DNA of 64,000 nt from Pectobacterium carotovorum (GTDB lineage: Bacteria > Pseudomonadota > Gammaproteobacteria > Enterobacterales > Enterobacteriaceae). The DNA is taken from assembly GCF_033898505.1 (NCBI RefSeq), contig NZ_JAXAFK010000008.1, positions 1 through 64,000 of the forward strand, given 5' to 3'. Position 1 is the first letter of the stretch. Each line of letters starts with the position of its first letter. Positions 8,182-15,684 of this stretch are shown in pieces. The notes beneath the pieces are model-generated. The model did no database searches, was not told where the DNA came from, and saw only the letters and a program-made list of their open reading frames with translations. The position numbers were made by a program, and so were the translations under genes.

Positions 8182-8372
8182 GCACGGCCTCATCGCCGTG
8201 ACATCACCGGAACCGGGCGTAACGCGCAGCTTGAAAGGGTGGCCCGCAAGCCGCAGCGCAGGCATAAACGGGCTGAATGCACCGTTTATGGCGAGAACGG
8301 GTGAGGAGGCCAGCAAAGCTTCCCTTTCAAGCGAAGAGGCCCGGTTAACGTGAGGTCACGGCGACGCGAAGA
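8182..8372 (-). promoter_or_regulatory. Long stem-loop element E (Frpo-like)
   Basis: The left arm CGCCGTGACATCAC...GCTTGAAAGGG (about 8194-8240) pairs with the right arm CCCTTTCAAGC...GTCACGGCG (about 8322-8363). The enclosed loop (GCCGCAGCGCAGGCATAAAC onward) is almost the same as in element D, although the arms share no sequence with D. This compensatory difference is the best evidence that the structure itself is selected. It lies just upstream of the 8161 start. Confidence 0.6.
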
Positions 8373-8448
8373 GAGGAGTAGTTCACACAGGAAACAACGA
8401 GGAAAACGGGTAGAAGCACACTGGGACGGTCAGCACGTTTGTAGGTGC

Positions 8449-8474
8449 GTATATGCCGCAAAAGCGGCATATAC
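8449..8474. terminator. Hairpin downstream of the Cse1-like operon
   Basis: A perfect 11-bp stem, GTATATGCCGC/GCGGCATATAC, with an AAAA loop lies about 20 bases beyond the stop of the leftward Cse1-like gene. No long T run follows, but its position suggests an operon end. Confidence 0.6.
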
Positions 8475-8494
8475 ATAAATGGAAAGTATAAAAA

Positions 8495-9685
8495 TTACTT
8501 TTCATTTTTTAGTAACACGGAGTTATTCTCCCTCCACTTCTTTCTTATCATGCGAGAAAAAATCACTAACTCTGATCTCGCTTTAACCCATCTGTCGAGT
8601 TGTTTAATAACTGGGTTATCAAGTGACGGTGTGTAATAGCGGTCAAAAACAGCAATCGCAGCATCGGACATGTCCAAATTTTTATCCGTCAGCATCTCAT
8701 AATATGCTGCGGCTAATGTAGCAAACAGGGTTGAGTTATAGTCATCCATCTCCGCATTTCTTTTTTCTAAACAGTAAAACGTCAGAGAAAATAATTTATG
8801 TAAAATATCTTTATTAACAGTCTCTCTTATTTTAAACCTTCTCATCACGCATGACTCAAGTGATGCTTTATCATAGTGTGTTCCAAACGCAATCACATCA
8901 TCACCAATTTCTCCATTTTCATATATCGCAATCGGTGAGATGACATCGCCGTCGGGAGCCACTCCATTTACTATCTGATACATAAGAGCATATCGTCCAA
9001 GCGTATGGTTTTTACCCGCTTTCGACACTGAGTTATGTGGGGTTTTAATTTTATTTGGCGATATTCCAGTCGATTTCATAAAAAACGATTCTATTACTGC
9101 GCCATGATTTCCACATAAGTCACACTCACCAAATGTAGAATCAGAGAGCCAGTAATGATTCGGAACAGAAAAATATATCTCACTATCAACTGGTGATTCA
9201 TCAACTATATTTGCTGTTATAGTTTCACCAATCGTTTTCTTTTCTAGTAAATAGTTAATTCTATGATACATAGCACCAGGATAGTAACCAGCTCCCGCGC
9301 CCGGAGAGAATTGCGCCTTAGCATATAGCGCTGGAATAACACAACATGGGCATATTCTTTTAACTGTATGTCTTTTTATAAAAAAATCTTTGTTATTCTT
9401 AATTGTGTTAGCACCTGGATAACCGAGTAACAGTTGATCTATAGGCTTTTCACTCCCTTCCATTGCAGCCTTGTTCTGTAGAAATCTAAGGTTTCCAGAT
9501 AAAAGGCTATCTGGAATAAATCCTGTCTTCTTCAGACCGATGAGCATTATAAGTATAGAGAAATCGAGCTCGAATCTGCCAGTGCCTAAATTATTCACCT
9601 GAATATTCTGGACTTCTGATATTGATAGCCTTGTAATCTCACCTTTATTTACGACAGGTATCCAACGGTCATTTAAAATATCCAT
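8495..9685 (-). CDS. Orphan Cse1/CasA-like protein (Cascade large subunit, Cas8e family)
   Basis: This 396-residue protein aligns by eye along most of its length with type I-E Cse1/CasA. Matches are DILNDRWIPV at 2-11 (family start LLxxxWIPV), LRFLQ at 66-70 (HPFMQ), KPIDQLLLGYPGANT at 80-94 (TPMEKLLAGVSGATN), CPCCVIPAL at 112-120 (CGGCTAIAL), SPGAGAGYYPGAM at 127-139 (APGFGGGFKSGLR, the glycine loop region) and CDLCGNHG at 188-195 (CSCCGQES), then a helical C-terminus. It is about 100 residues shorter than E. coli CasA. ATG 9685 overlaps the upstream stop by one base and has GGAG nine bases upstream. No other cas gene or repeat array is in the window. Cse1 normally reads the PAM and recruits Cas3; here an anti-CRISPR decoy, a recruited targeting part or a new role is possible. 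Confidence 0.85.
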   Translation of the reverse strand: MDILNDRWIPVVNKGEITRLSISEVQNIQVNNLGTGRFELDFSILIMLIGLKKTGFIPDSLLSGNLRFLQNKAAMEGSEKPIDQLLLGYPGANTIKNNKDFFIKRHTVKRICPCCVIPALYAKAQFSPGAGAGYYPGAMYHRINYLLEKKTIGETITANIVDESPVDSEIYFSVPNHYWLSDSTFGECDLCGNHGAVIESFFMKSTGISPNKIKTPHNSVSKAGKNHTLGRYALMYQIVNGVAPDGDVISPIAIYENGEIGDDVIAFGTHYDKASLESCVMRRFKIRETVNKDILHKLFSLTFYCLEKRNAEMDDYNSTLFATLAAAYYEMLTDKNLDMSDAAIAVFDRYYTPSLDNPVIKQLDRWVKARSELVIFSRMIRKKWRENNSVLLKNEK

Positions 9686-10071
9686 CAGCAATTACTCCAC
9701 TTTAAAGCAATTTGATGTAAATCAGACAAGTATGTTTCAGGAAGAATCGCATTGTTTATTTGGTCTACCGCTGCTTTTTCGTATTGGATATCGCTGTAAC
9801 TATATTGAGAAACGATATCGGTAATAACGTCAAGTGTAATGTCGCTACCGTTAACTAAATCAGCATCAACAATCGCTATAGCTCGCTCTATTTCTAATCT
9901 TTGTTTTTCCAACGCATCACGTAGTGAACGTGAAAACGGTGGCCGCGACTTACCTGCAACATAGCGCCGTACTGAGCGATCATCGATGCCGATAAGACGA
10001 GACATCGGAGACTGCCAATTATCACCGAAGATAATTTTCCCAGCCTGAATGAGTTTTTCTAAATTATTCAT
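9685..10071 (-). CDS. HTH-like DNA-binding protein paired with the Cse1-like gene
   Basis: This is a 128-residue protein. Residues about 20-55 (SPMSRLIGIDDRSVRRYVAG, then KSRPPFSRSLRDALEKQ) look like a helix-turn-helix that recognises DNA by its 'RSVRRYVAGKS' helix, as in small phage and plasmid regulators. The rest is acidic and helical. AGGTGGG precedes the ATG. It overlaps the Cse1-like gene by one base, so the two are translationally coupled. It may autoregulate the operon or partner with the Cse1-like protein. Confidence 0.7.
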   Translation of the reverse strand: MNNLEKLIQAGKIIFGDNWQSPMSRLIGIDDRSVRRYVAGKSRPPFSRSLRDALEKQRLEIERAIAIVDADLVNGSDITLDVITDIVSQYSYSDIQYEKAAVDQINNAILPETYLSDLHQIALKWSNC

Positions 10072-10167
10072 ATTTTACCCACCTAATTTAATATCTTTTA
10101 TTTTCAACAAATTTTAGAAAACCAGGGATAAAGTAGCTTCAAGATAAACACTGACGTATCTAATACA

Positions 10168-10323
10168 TCAAATATATTTACCCACGATAGTATCCGCGGA
10201 TTCTTTGTTAACAGCATTGAGATACAGGCTTTTAATGATTTCATCAAAAAAATCTAAATTGATTGCGTCAAAATAGCCATGATTAGTCAGGAATGTACGA
10301 GCTTCGGAAATCGTGTTGAACAT
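10168..10323 (-). CDS. Small hypothetical protein
   Basis: This is a 51-residue reading frame (MFNTISEARTFLTNHGYFD) with GAGGA seven bases before its ATG. It begins three bases after the stop of the next upstream small gene, suggesting coupling. It is acidic and helical, with no family recognised. It seems to be the last gene of the 14216-10168 operon. Confidence 0.5.
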   Translation of the reverse strand: MFNTISEARTFLTNHGYFDAINLDFFDEIIKSLYLNAVNKESADTIVGKYI

Positions 10324-10326
10324 TTA

Positions 10327-10509
10327 TCAATCCTCTTGGATATCGGTCGGGATCTTTCCCTTACCGTGAGGTTTATTATAAAATGTCCTAGTTTCTAGGT
10401 CAATTGAATAATTGACGAGTGGAAGTGAAGTATCTCTAAACAACAACAGATTCACTTCCATACGGTTCTTTCCGTTAACGAGCTGTGGCGAGGTATGAAG
10501 CAAGGCCAC
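10327..10509 (-). CDS. Small hypothetical protein
   Basis: Reading from GTG 10509 gives 60 residues. An internal ATG at 10461 with GGAAAG six bases upstream gives 44 residues (MEVNLLLFRDTSLPLVN) and is the better-supported start. No domain recognised. It sits 40 bases downstream of the 107-residue gene in the same operon. Confidence 0.45.
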   Translation of the reverse strand: MALLHTSPQLVNGKNRMEVNLLLFRDTSLPLVNYSIDLETRTFYNKPHGKGKIPTDIQED

Positions 10510-10551
10510 GTAACAGACTTAAAAAGTGTTTATTACAAAGAACTTATCGCG

Positions 10552-10875
10552 TCAGAAGTCAATCTCCAACTGAATACTAATCTTGTTAGCTGCAGCATAG
10601 AGCCCCGCGTCTTTTGAATCGAACGGCGCACCTATTACCCCCGTCAGCAAAATGAAACCAGACAGTTCGCTGCGCGCTTTTTGTATATCAACCGCTGCCG
10701 CATCAGCTTCAGCTGAAAACGGGTTTGCCAGCGCCGCTATCAACCGATCGTACGCTATCGCGATACGCTCTATCTGCGCTCGATGCGTCTCGAATTCTGT
10801 TGGGAAATAAGAGAATCCACGTTCTGGTACCAGGAACCGATGTTCTTTAAACCTAACCATTATCGCGTCATACAT
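10552..10875 (-). CDS. Hypothetical protein
   Basis: This 107-residue protein is mostly helical (HRAQIERIAIAYDRLIAALA and an Ala-rich middle), with no membrane segment or known motif. It starts two bases after the XRE regulator stop, within the leftward operon. Function unknown. Confidence 0.6.
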   Translation of the reverse strand: MYDAIMVRFKEHRFLVPERGFSYFPTEFETHRAQIERIAIAYDRLIAALANPFSAEADAAAVDIQKARSELSGFILLTGVIGAPFDSKDAGLYAAANKISIQLEIDF

Positions 10876-10877
10876 CC

Positions 10878-11102
10878 TCAGGACCTCCGTGACAGTTCGT
10901 AGTCTGGATGCAGACCAGCCAACAGCTGCAGCAATTCAAACTCACCAATAGACAATGATCTTCCGCTTGGGCCTTCATCCTCTTTACTCTGCCAGCCACG
11001 TAGTGCATATCCAAACCGCTCAGCAGCCTCCCTCTGTGTTAGCCCTGCTGCCTCTCGGGTTTTTTTTACCTCTTCGCCCGATGGTTTACTTTGCTTTGCC
11101 AT
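10878..11102 (-). CDS. XRE/Cro-type helix-turn-helix regulator
   Basis: This is a 74-residue protein beginning MAKQSKPSGEEVKKTREAAG. Residues about 15-55 (TREAAGLTQREAAERFGYAL, then RGWQSKEDE) form a standard XRE helix-turn-helix. ATG 11102 is preferred over the upstream in-frame ATG because it gives the usual compact domain. It overlaps the end of the methyltransferase gene. As the only obvious regulator in the operon, it is the best candidate to bind the palindromic promoter at 14242-14277; that link is inferred. Confidence 0.8.
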   Translation of the reverse strand: MAKQSKPSGEEVKKTREAAGLTQREAAERFGYALRGWQSKEDEGPSGRSLSIGEFELLQLLAGLHPDYELSRRS

Positions 11103-11727
11103 CAAATACTCTCTGAAAATTAAAATTTGCACCTAAAAACTGAAACTTATCAGCAATTTCATCGCACGACGACAGTTCCTTTTCTACCATTACGCAGTCT
11201 ATCCCCAACTCAAAAGCGGCCAATCCCGTTGTCCCACTGCCTGCGAACAGGTCCAGTACACTGCGAACATTGAAGCTTCCGAGCAGATCTGTAACTGAGT
11301 CCATATTTTTGGCCATGCCGTGTTCTACTGAACGCTCTCGAGGGGCATGAAATATTGTTGGCCAGTAACCATTCCCTTCAAATACATCTGACCGCTGGCG
11401 TCGCTTTCGGTCAAATAGTGATTTTTCGCCCGGAGCATAGAGATATACCCCTGTATGATGCGTGTAATGCGGCTGTTTTGAGCTACGCGATTTTTTCGGT
11501 GCAACCGCATCGAGAACAAAATCAAACGCCAGATTCCAACCCAGCAGGCCATATAGCTCCAAAAACTGGCGCATAGTGGTAATCAGGATCAGGTGACGTG
11601 ATTGCTGCGTTTTAATGATCTCACACAACTCGTCTCCTGGCATATCGAACGGCGGATCAGTAAGAATGATGTCAGCGCTAATTGAGTATTCAGCAGCATT
11701 CCCGCAAATCAGTGTTGTTTTTTGCAT
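11086..11727 (-). CDS. DNA methyltransferase, beta class (N4/N6)
   Basis: This is a 213-residue protein with catalytic motif IV TDPPFDMP near residue 22 and SAM-binding motif I DLFAGSGTTGLAAFELG near 159, the order (IV then I) of beta-class amino-methyltransferases. At this length there is little room for a large target-recognition domain, as in short phage-type enzymes. It overlaps both neighbours (helicase gene by 19 bases, XRE gene by 17). No cognate nuclease is visible. It could protect plasmid DNA from host restriction or belong to a defence or phage-derived module. Confidence 0.85.
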   Translation of the reverse strand: MQKTTLICGNAAEYSISADIILTDPPFDMPGDELCEIIKTQQSRHLILITTMRQFLELYGLLGWNLAFDFVLDAVAPKKSRSSKQPHYTHHTGVYLYAPGEKSLFDRKRRQRSDVFEGNGYWPTIFHAPRERSVEHGMAKNMDSVTDLLGSFNVRSVLDLFAGSGTTGLAAFELGIDCVMVEKELSSCDEIADKFQFLGANFNFQRVFDGKAK

Positions 11728-13271
11728 TTCTTATAAACCTTCATTGCTAATTCAGGCGGCATATTTTGTGCGTGTTTTGCAGTAAAGTTTTTTGTCCAGA
11801 ATGTAACATTGGCGGCGATATCTCCCCGATTAATAAACAGGTTCACATCAAAAATGGGGACACCTGACGACACCAGTGACTGTGCAAATGATGCTCTCAC
11901 GCTGACTATCGTTCTGCCCAAAACCCCGGAAACTGGTGCTGATGTGGGAATAGACAATACAGTCCTGAGCCTCTCATTTTCGTCACGTGTTTCGAGCTCA
12001 TGTTTTTTTGTTGCAATGAGGCCTGTGTCCGCTTTAATCAAATTAACGTAGTGACCGCCAATGCCTGTTTGCCGTATTAACGCATTAGCTTCCCCGCACT
12101 CCGGGCAATATTCCTCATCAAGGGCGTACCACAGACCGCACGCACAACACGGCGCCCGTCTTCTGAATTGCGGAGTTCTTGGAGGAGTATCAATATCCCA
12201 GATCACGTTTTCATCCGGCTCTCCATGCTCAATCACCACGCCAACCAGATCAACAATAATGGCTTGTGGTTTGTTTGCTGAAGGTCTTAGCGCTCGCCCT
12301 ACCCACTGCCTATACATTGTGAATGACTTCGTATACCTGGCGATAATCAAACCTACAACCTCAGGAACGTCAAACCCCTCACCAACCATGTCAACGTTAC
12401 AGAGAACTCTAATTCGGCCATTTATGAAACTACTGATAACACGCCATACCTCGGTCCCTGACATATCAGAACTGATTGAGGCCGAGGGTATACCATCAGA
12501 ACGGAACTCATTAGCGATCTCTTTGGCGTTTTTTATTGATGGACACATGACAATAGCGGGCTGGCCATGCATATATCGTTTATAGGCGTTGAGCGGGGTT
12601 TCTGCGATTTCTAACGATTCCCGCTCTCGCCAAAGGTTTAGCGTTTCAACAGGCGTATAGAGAGAGAAGGCGCAGAGGTTTCCATTGGCAATCAGTTTTT
12701 TTACACTATCGTCACGTAACCACTCACACTGAACCAAACGATCAAACAGTCCGCCATTTCTGACTGAAAGGCTGGCGCCATCCATTCTGCCTGGCGTAGC
12801 TGTGAATCCGACAAAACGGGCGTTAGGGAATATATCAGAGAGCATTCCCCACTCATTTTCAGGAATAACATGATGGGCTTCATCAATAATGATCACCCAT
12901 GCACGATACCTGTCCAGCATTAATCGACCGTGTCTATAGTGAGAAACTAAGCTGCGAATGCTTGCGACAATTTTCGTTGGGTGCCCACGGCGTATGTAAT
13001 TTTTCCCTGCAATGCGATGGGACTGCATACAGCGCCGCCTGGTGAATTCAGAGCTGACCGTGTCATGCTCAATGCCAAATTCTGCTACAACAGCACTACA
13101 TTGGGTAATTAGCACGTTTCTGTGCGCCACGATCATCGCATATTCCGACACTCTGAAAATTTCGGCTTCGATTGGGGTTTTCCCCGCTCCCGTATCCAGC
13201 TGTACCAGGTCATTCGTTGACTCACTGTAAACGCTATCAAATATCTCGCGTTGATAGCCGCGCAATATCAT
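11709..13271 (-). CDS. Superfamily II DEAD/DEAH-like helicase with C-terminal zinc ribbon
   Basis: This 520-residue protein begins MILRGYQREIFDSVY, with Walker A DTGAGKT near residue 26, motif II IIDEAHH near 128, motif III FTATPGR near 155, and motif VI-like YRQWVGRALRP near 320. A zinc ribbon follows at about 368-390 (CCACGLWYALDEEYCPECGE). This arrangement is that of UvrB/RecG-like or restriction-type SF2 helicases used by phages and defence systems. It starts directly at the stop of the 172-residue gene. Together with the methyltransferase it forms the core of the operon. Confidence 0.9.
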   Translation of the reverse strand: MILRGYQREIFDSVYSESTNDLVQLDTGAGKTPIEAEIFRVSEYAMIVAHRNVLITQCSAVVAEFGIEHDTVSSEFTRRRCMQSHRIAGKNYIRRGHPTKIVASIRSLVSHYRHGRLMLDRYRAWVIIIDEAHHVIPENEWGMLSDIFPNARFVGFTATPGRMDGASLSVRNGGLFDRLVQCEWLRDDSVKKLIANGNLCAFSLYTPVETLNLWRERESLEIAETPLNAYKRYMHGQPAIVMCPSIKNAKEIANEFRSDGIPSASISSDMSGTEVWRVISSFINGRIRVLCNVDMVGEGFDVPEVVGLIIARYTKSFTMYRQWVGRALRPSANKPQAIIVDLVGVVIEHGEPDENVIWDIDTPPRTPQFRRRAPCCACGLWYALDEEYCPECGEANALIRQTGIGGHYVNLIKADTGLIATKKHELETRDENERLRTVLSIPTSAPVSGVLGRTIVSVRASFAQSLVSSGVPIFDVNLFINRGDIAANVTFWTKNFTAKHAQNMPPELAMKVYKKCKKQH

Positions 13272-13790
13272 TTAAATACCCCATTTTGCCGTTAATGCAT
13301 TGTATTCTGATGCGATTGCTGAAACAGCATCTTTATTCATTTCAGATTTAGCTGCCTGATAATTTTCCAGAAGCTCCTTATATTTCTCGGCAAACAATCC
13401 TATATCAATAGAATTTTTGTCACGATTATCAATCCAGAATTTAGAGTGTCGCATCAATCCATTCGGATCACAGCATATTACTGCCTGCGTCTCTGTCATT
13501 TTCTGAATTTTTTCTGCCCGAATATCCTCAGCCCATTTAACCTGTCTGGCAGTTCCCTTGAGCGCTCTCCCGCCAAAGAACTTAGCAATATTACGGGATT
13601 CTAGGGTCTTTTCTGAATGTTTATATGGTGCGCTCTTAGTTGGCTCAGAACGATAACTAAATTTCGGATCATAGGGTAACCCAGTTTCTGCATCGAACCA
13701 CGTGCGCTTTTCATCATCAAAAGTCGGCATGTCTGCGATTTCGTCATGCCAGTGTTGCCAGTTTCTGTCCGTTGTCATTATCAAAACCAT
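13272..13790 (-). CDS. Hypothetical protein
   Basis: This is a 172-residue charged protein (FDDEKRTWFDAETGLPYDPK, later GTARQVKWAEDIRAEKIQKM). The second phrase is a pattern often found in proteins accompanying phage-like helicases. MTTDRN at 13778 is an alternative start. It lies between the first gene and the helicase gene with almost no spacing. Function unknown. Confidence 0.7.
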   Translation of the reverse strand: MVLIMTTDRNWQHWHDEIADMPTFDDEKRTWFDAETGLPYDPKFSYRSEPTKSAPYKHSEKTLESRNIAKFFGGRALKGTARQVKWAEDIRAEKIQKMTETQAVICCDPNGLMRHSKFWIDNRDKNSIDIGLFAEKYKELLENYQAAKSEMNKDAVSAIASEYNALTAKWGI

Positions 13791-13793
13791 CCG

Positions 13794-14216
13794 TTACTCA
13801 TCAAATAGACCATCAAACGTCCCGTGTTTTTCAACGTGAGCAACCATTTCCTGAAATGCCTCAACTTCGCTTGCGAACCATTTATTATCTTCACGTTGAT
13901 GATGCTCAACACTTTGAATAAAAGCTTCTTCTACAGCTGTAATCCAGTCATCTGGACTCATATCGGGCGACCGATATGGGATATGGAAATTAAATAGATG
14001 GGTATTATGATCATCATCACCAAGATGTGTTGTTACAGCACTCGGATATATACAATTATCCGATTCTCCAGCTGACCAGTTGTAAAATACATTGGCTTTT
14101 ACTTCATCACCCTGCCGAGAAAATCTATCGAGTTTGACTAACACACTGGTCGTATAGCGGCGCTTAGTTCCATCGACAAATACTTTTCTAGATGACGTGC
14201 GTGCTTTTAGTTTCAT
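13794..14216 (-). CDS. Hypothetical protein, first gene of the helicase operon
   Basis: This is a 140-residue soluble protein with a basic N-terminus (MKLKARTSSRKVFVDGTKRR) and an acidic C-terminus. No recognised domain. Its ATG lies about 30 bases downstream of the minus-strand promoter in the 14242-14277 palindrome, making it the leading gene of the operon. Confidence 0.65.
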   Translation of the reverse strand: MKLKARTSSRKVFVDGTKRRYTTSVLVKLDRFSRQGDEVKANVFYNWSAGESDNCIYPSAVTTHLGDDDHNTHLFNFHIPYRSPDMSPDDWITAVEEAFIQSVEHHQREDNKWFASEVEAFQEMVAHVEKHGTFDGLFDE

Positions 14217-14241
14217 TTAAATGCTCCACTCACATTCCTGT

Positions 14242-14277
14242 AATTGACTATACGCACAAACGTGCGTATAGTCAATT
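14242..14277. promoter_or_regulatory. Perfect palindrome holding two overlapping divergent promoters
   Basis: Two 16-bp arms, AATTGACTATACGCAC and GTGCGTATAGTCAATT, flank AAAC. On the plus strand TTGACT (14244-14249) and TATAGT (14267-14272) are 17 bases apart, the optimal sigma-70 spacing. By symmetry the minus strand has the same TTGACT-17-TATAGT. One site can therefore fire the helicase operon leftward and the Hha-like gene rightward, but hardly both at once. The arms could also be an operator or a cruciform. Confidence 0.8.
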
Positions 14278-14319
14278 TCTATAAGGACTATCCAGATAAT
14301 TATCGCTAGTAGGTGGAAA

Positions 14320-14523
14320 ATGAATAAAATTGACTGGCTTTTCAAGCTACGCCGCTGTACCAATTTAAGCACTCTGGAAAGAGTTATAGAAAAAAACAGA
14401 TATACACTTTCTAATGATGAATTGGAGGTTTTTAATTCAGCGGCAGATCATCGCCTCGCTGAACTTACAATGAACAAACTGTACGATAAAATACCTGCAT
14501 CAGTATGGAAGAATATAAAATAG
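14320..14523 (+). CDS. hha-like: Hha/YmoA family nucleoid-associated modulator
   Basis: This is a 67-residue protein nearly collinear with E. coli Hha: it shares LRRC near residue 11 and the blocks [28 protein letters not shown] and IPASVW. Hha-type proteins bind H-NS and modulate silencing of AT-rich, horizontally acquired genes. Plasmid copies are thought to limit the cost of plasmid carriage. It is expressed from the palindromic divergent promoter and is followed by a candidate structured RNA with a terminator. Confidence 0.92.
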   Translation: MNKIDWLFKLRRCTNLSTLERVIEKNRYTLSNDELEVFNSAADHRLAELTMNKLYDKIPASVWKNIK

Positions 14524-14540
14524 CATCTTCAAAATCACAA

Positions 14541-14664
14541 CGCTCGCCACAGGCATGACTAGCGAAGTCTGTCATGGCGAGGAAGCGAAATATCACTGGG
14601 CTGACGGAGATCCACTTCCACACGCATCGCACATGAAAAAGGCCGGAGAACTCCCGGCCTTTGC
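14541..14664 (+). ncRNA. Candidate structured RNA, copy 1, with terminator
   Basis: This 124-base element begins CGCTCGCC, has a hairpin closed by CATGAC/GTCATG, a conserved unpaired middle (TCACTGGGCTGACGGAGATC region) and ends in a terminator hairpin AAGGCCGGGAG/CTCCCGGCCTTT-like stem. A second copy of equal length lies at 15505-15628, with identical 3' half and a changed but still complementary first hairpin. It could be a small RNA or only the 3' end and terminator of the hha-like transcript. Confidence 0.5.
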
Positions 14665-15504
14665 ATTGTTGCTATTTTCAGTGGAAAAAGCGGATGATTT
14701 CCAAAAGGACGATCAACGCTTTCAGAAACGTGGTTAATTTATTTACCACCATTCCTCCATTTCAATGGAGTGTGAACGCCGTTGCGTGCCCTTACCCTAC
14801 CTGATGCAACGGTTTTTCTCTGAAATGTCAATTAAAGAGAGCCACCTCCGGTTAGAGCTCATCTGTACCAGCACCACCTGTATACAGACTCAGGATTTCC
14901 AAATCCTATTTACAGCATCCCTGAAATCAGAACTCAAAAACATTCTCGATTTTTCACACATCTGAAAACCCGAGTTGCAGCCAGCGACTTCCTTGAGTAT
15001 GATTTCAGGGTCAATTAAAGAGAGCACCTTTCAAAACTCGAAGTTACCAGCTTCGAGTTGAGACCGTAAAAACCCGACTTACCCGTCGGGTTTTTTTATT
15101 TCAGCCCTTATTAACTAGCAGTCCAGTCCCCCTGCTCTCACTTATTTTAGGTAGGATTATTTTTAGGACAAGTGTTTATTATCAATAATTTTAGTGAACG
15201 TATTTGTTCTTTTCGGAAATCCAGATGCTGCAAAGGCTACAGAAATGTCAACAAATAAACGCAGAAAGAAAAAAATGTGCGCCAATGCATTTTTGACGAA
15301 ATAGTGAGCAAAAAATTTTAGTAAAAAAACCACATACCTCTATCTTTTCCTCTCAACACACCAGAAATTCTGTCTGTCTAGCCGATATTTTCTCTGTGGC
15401 TATCCACAGAAATACTAAGAAAGCGCACGTTCACGTCCATCCTGGTATACAGAAAAATCCTTGTTTCAGTCACTACACGATAATTTTCCCGCTTTATTCC
15501 ACAG
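14665..15504. other. Intergenic region between the two RNA-like repeats
   Basis: There is no gene with start signals here. The direct repeat GTCAATTAAAGAGAGC occurs at about 14827 and 15010. A hairpin AACTCGAAG/CTTCGAGTT near 15036-15060 is followed by the terminator at 15068, as at the end of a short transcript. From 15120 to 15380 the sequence is AT-rich without features I can name. Confidence 0.4.
15068..15097 (+). terminator. Rho-independent terminator
   Basis: The stem AAAACCCGAC/GTCGGGTTTT is followed by T7 on the plus strand and is preceded by a second hairpin. It ends a rightward transcript that contains no obvious gene, so the transcript may be a regulatory RNA. Confidence 0.75.
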
Positions 15505-15628
15505 CGCTCGCCGCAAACATGACAGCGTATCTTTGCTGTCATGTGAGGAAGCGAAACATCACTGGGCTGACAGAGATCCACTTCCACACGCATCGCACAT
15601 GAAAAAGGCCGGAGAACTCCCGGCCTTT
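15505..15628 (+). ncRNA. Candidate structured RNA, copy 2, with terminator
   Basis: This is the second copy of the 124-base element at 14541. The first hairpin is longer and different (CATGACAGC/GCTGTCATG) while the middle and the terminator stem are nearly identical. Stem change with conserved pairing suggests that the RNA fold is under selection. It ends about 60 bases beyond the stop of the leftward stbB-like gene, so the hairpin may also serve that operon. Confidence 0.5.
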
Positions 15629-15684
15629 ACACAGTCACATATCATCAATGGAACTGGCGGATCAGTTTTTCATGCTCCCTCAGG

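Noticed and set aside
8495..10071. A full CRISPR-Cas locus around the Cse1-like gene
   Set aside because: No repeat-spacer array and no second cas-like protein were seen on either strand anywhere in the window.
14555..14965. Short plus-strand frames over the candidate RNA and beyond
   Set aside because: They run through terminator hairpins and repeated elements and lack start signals.
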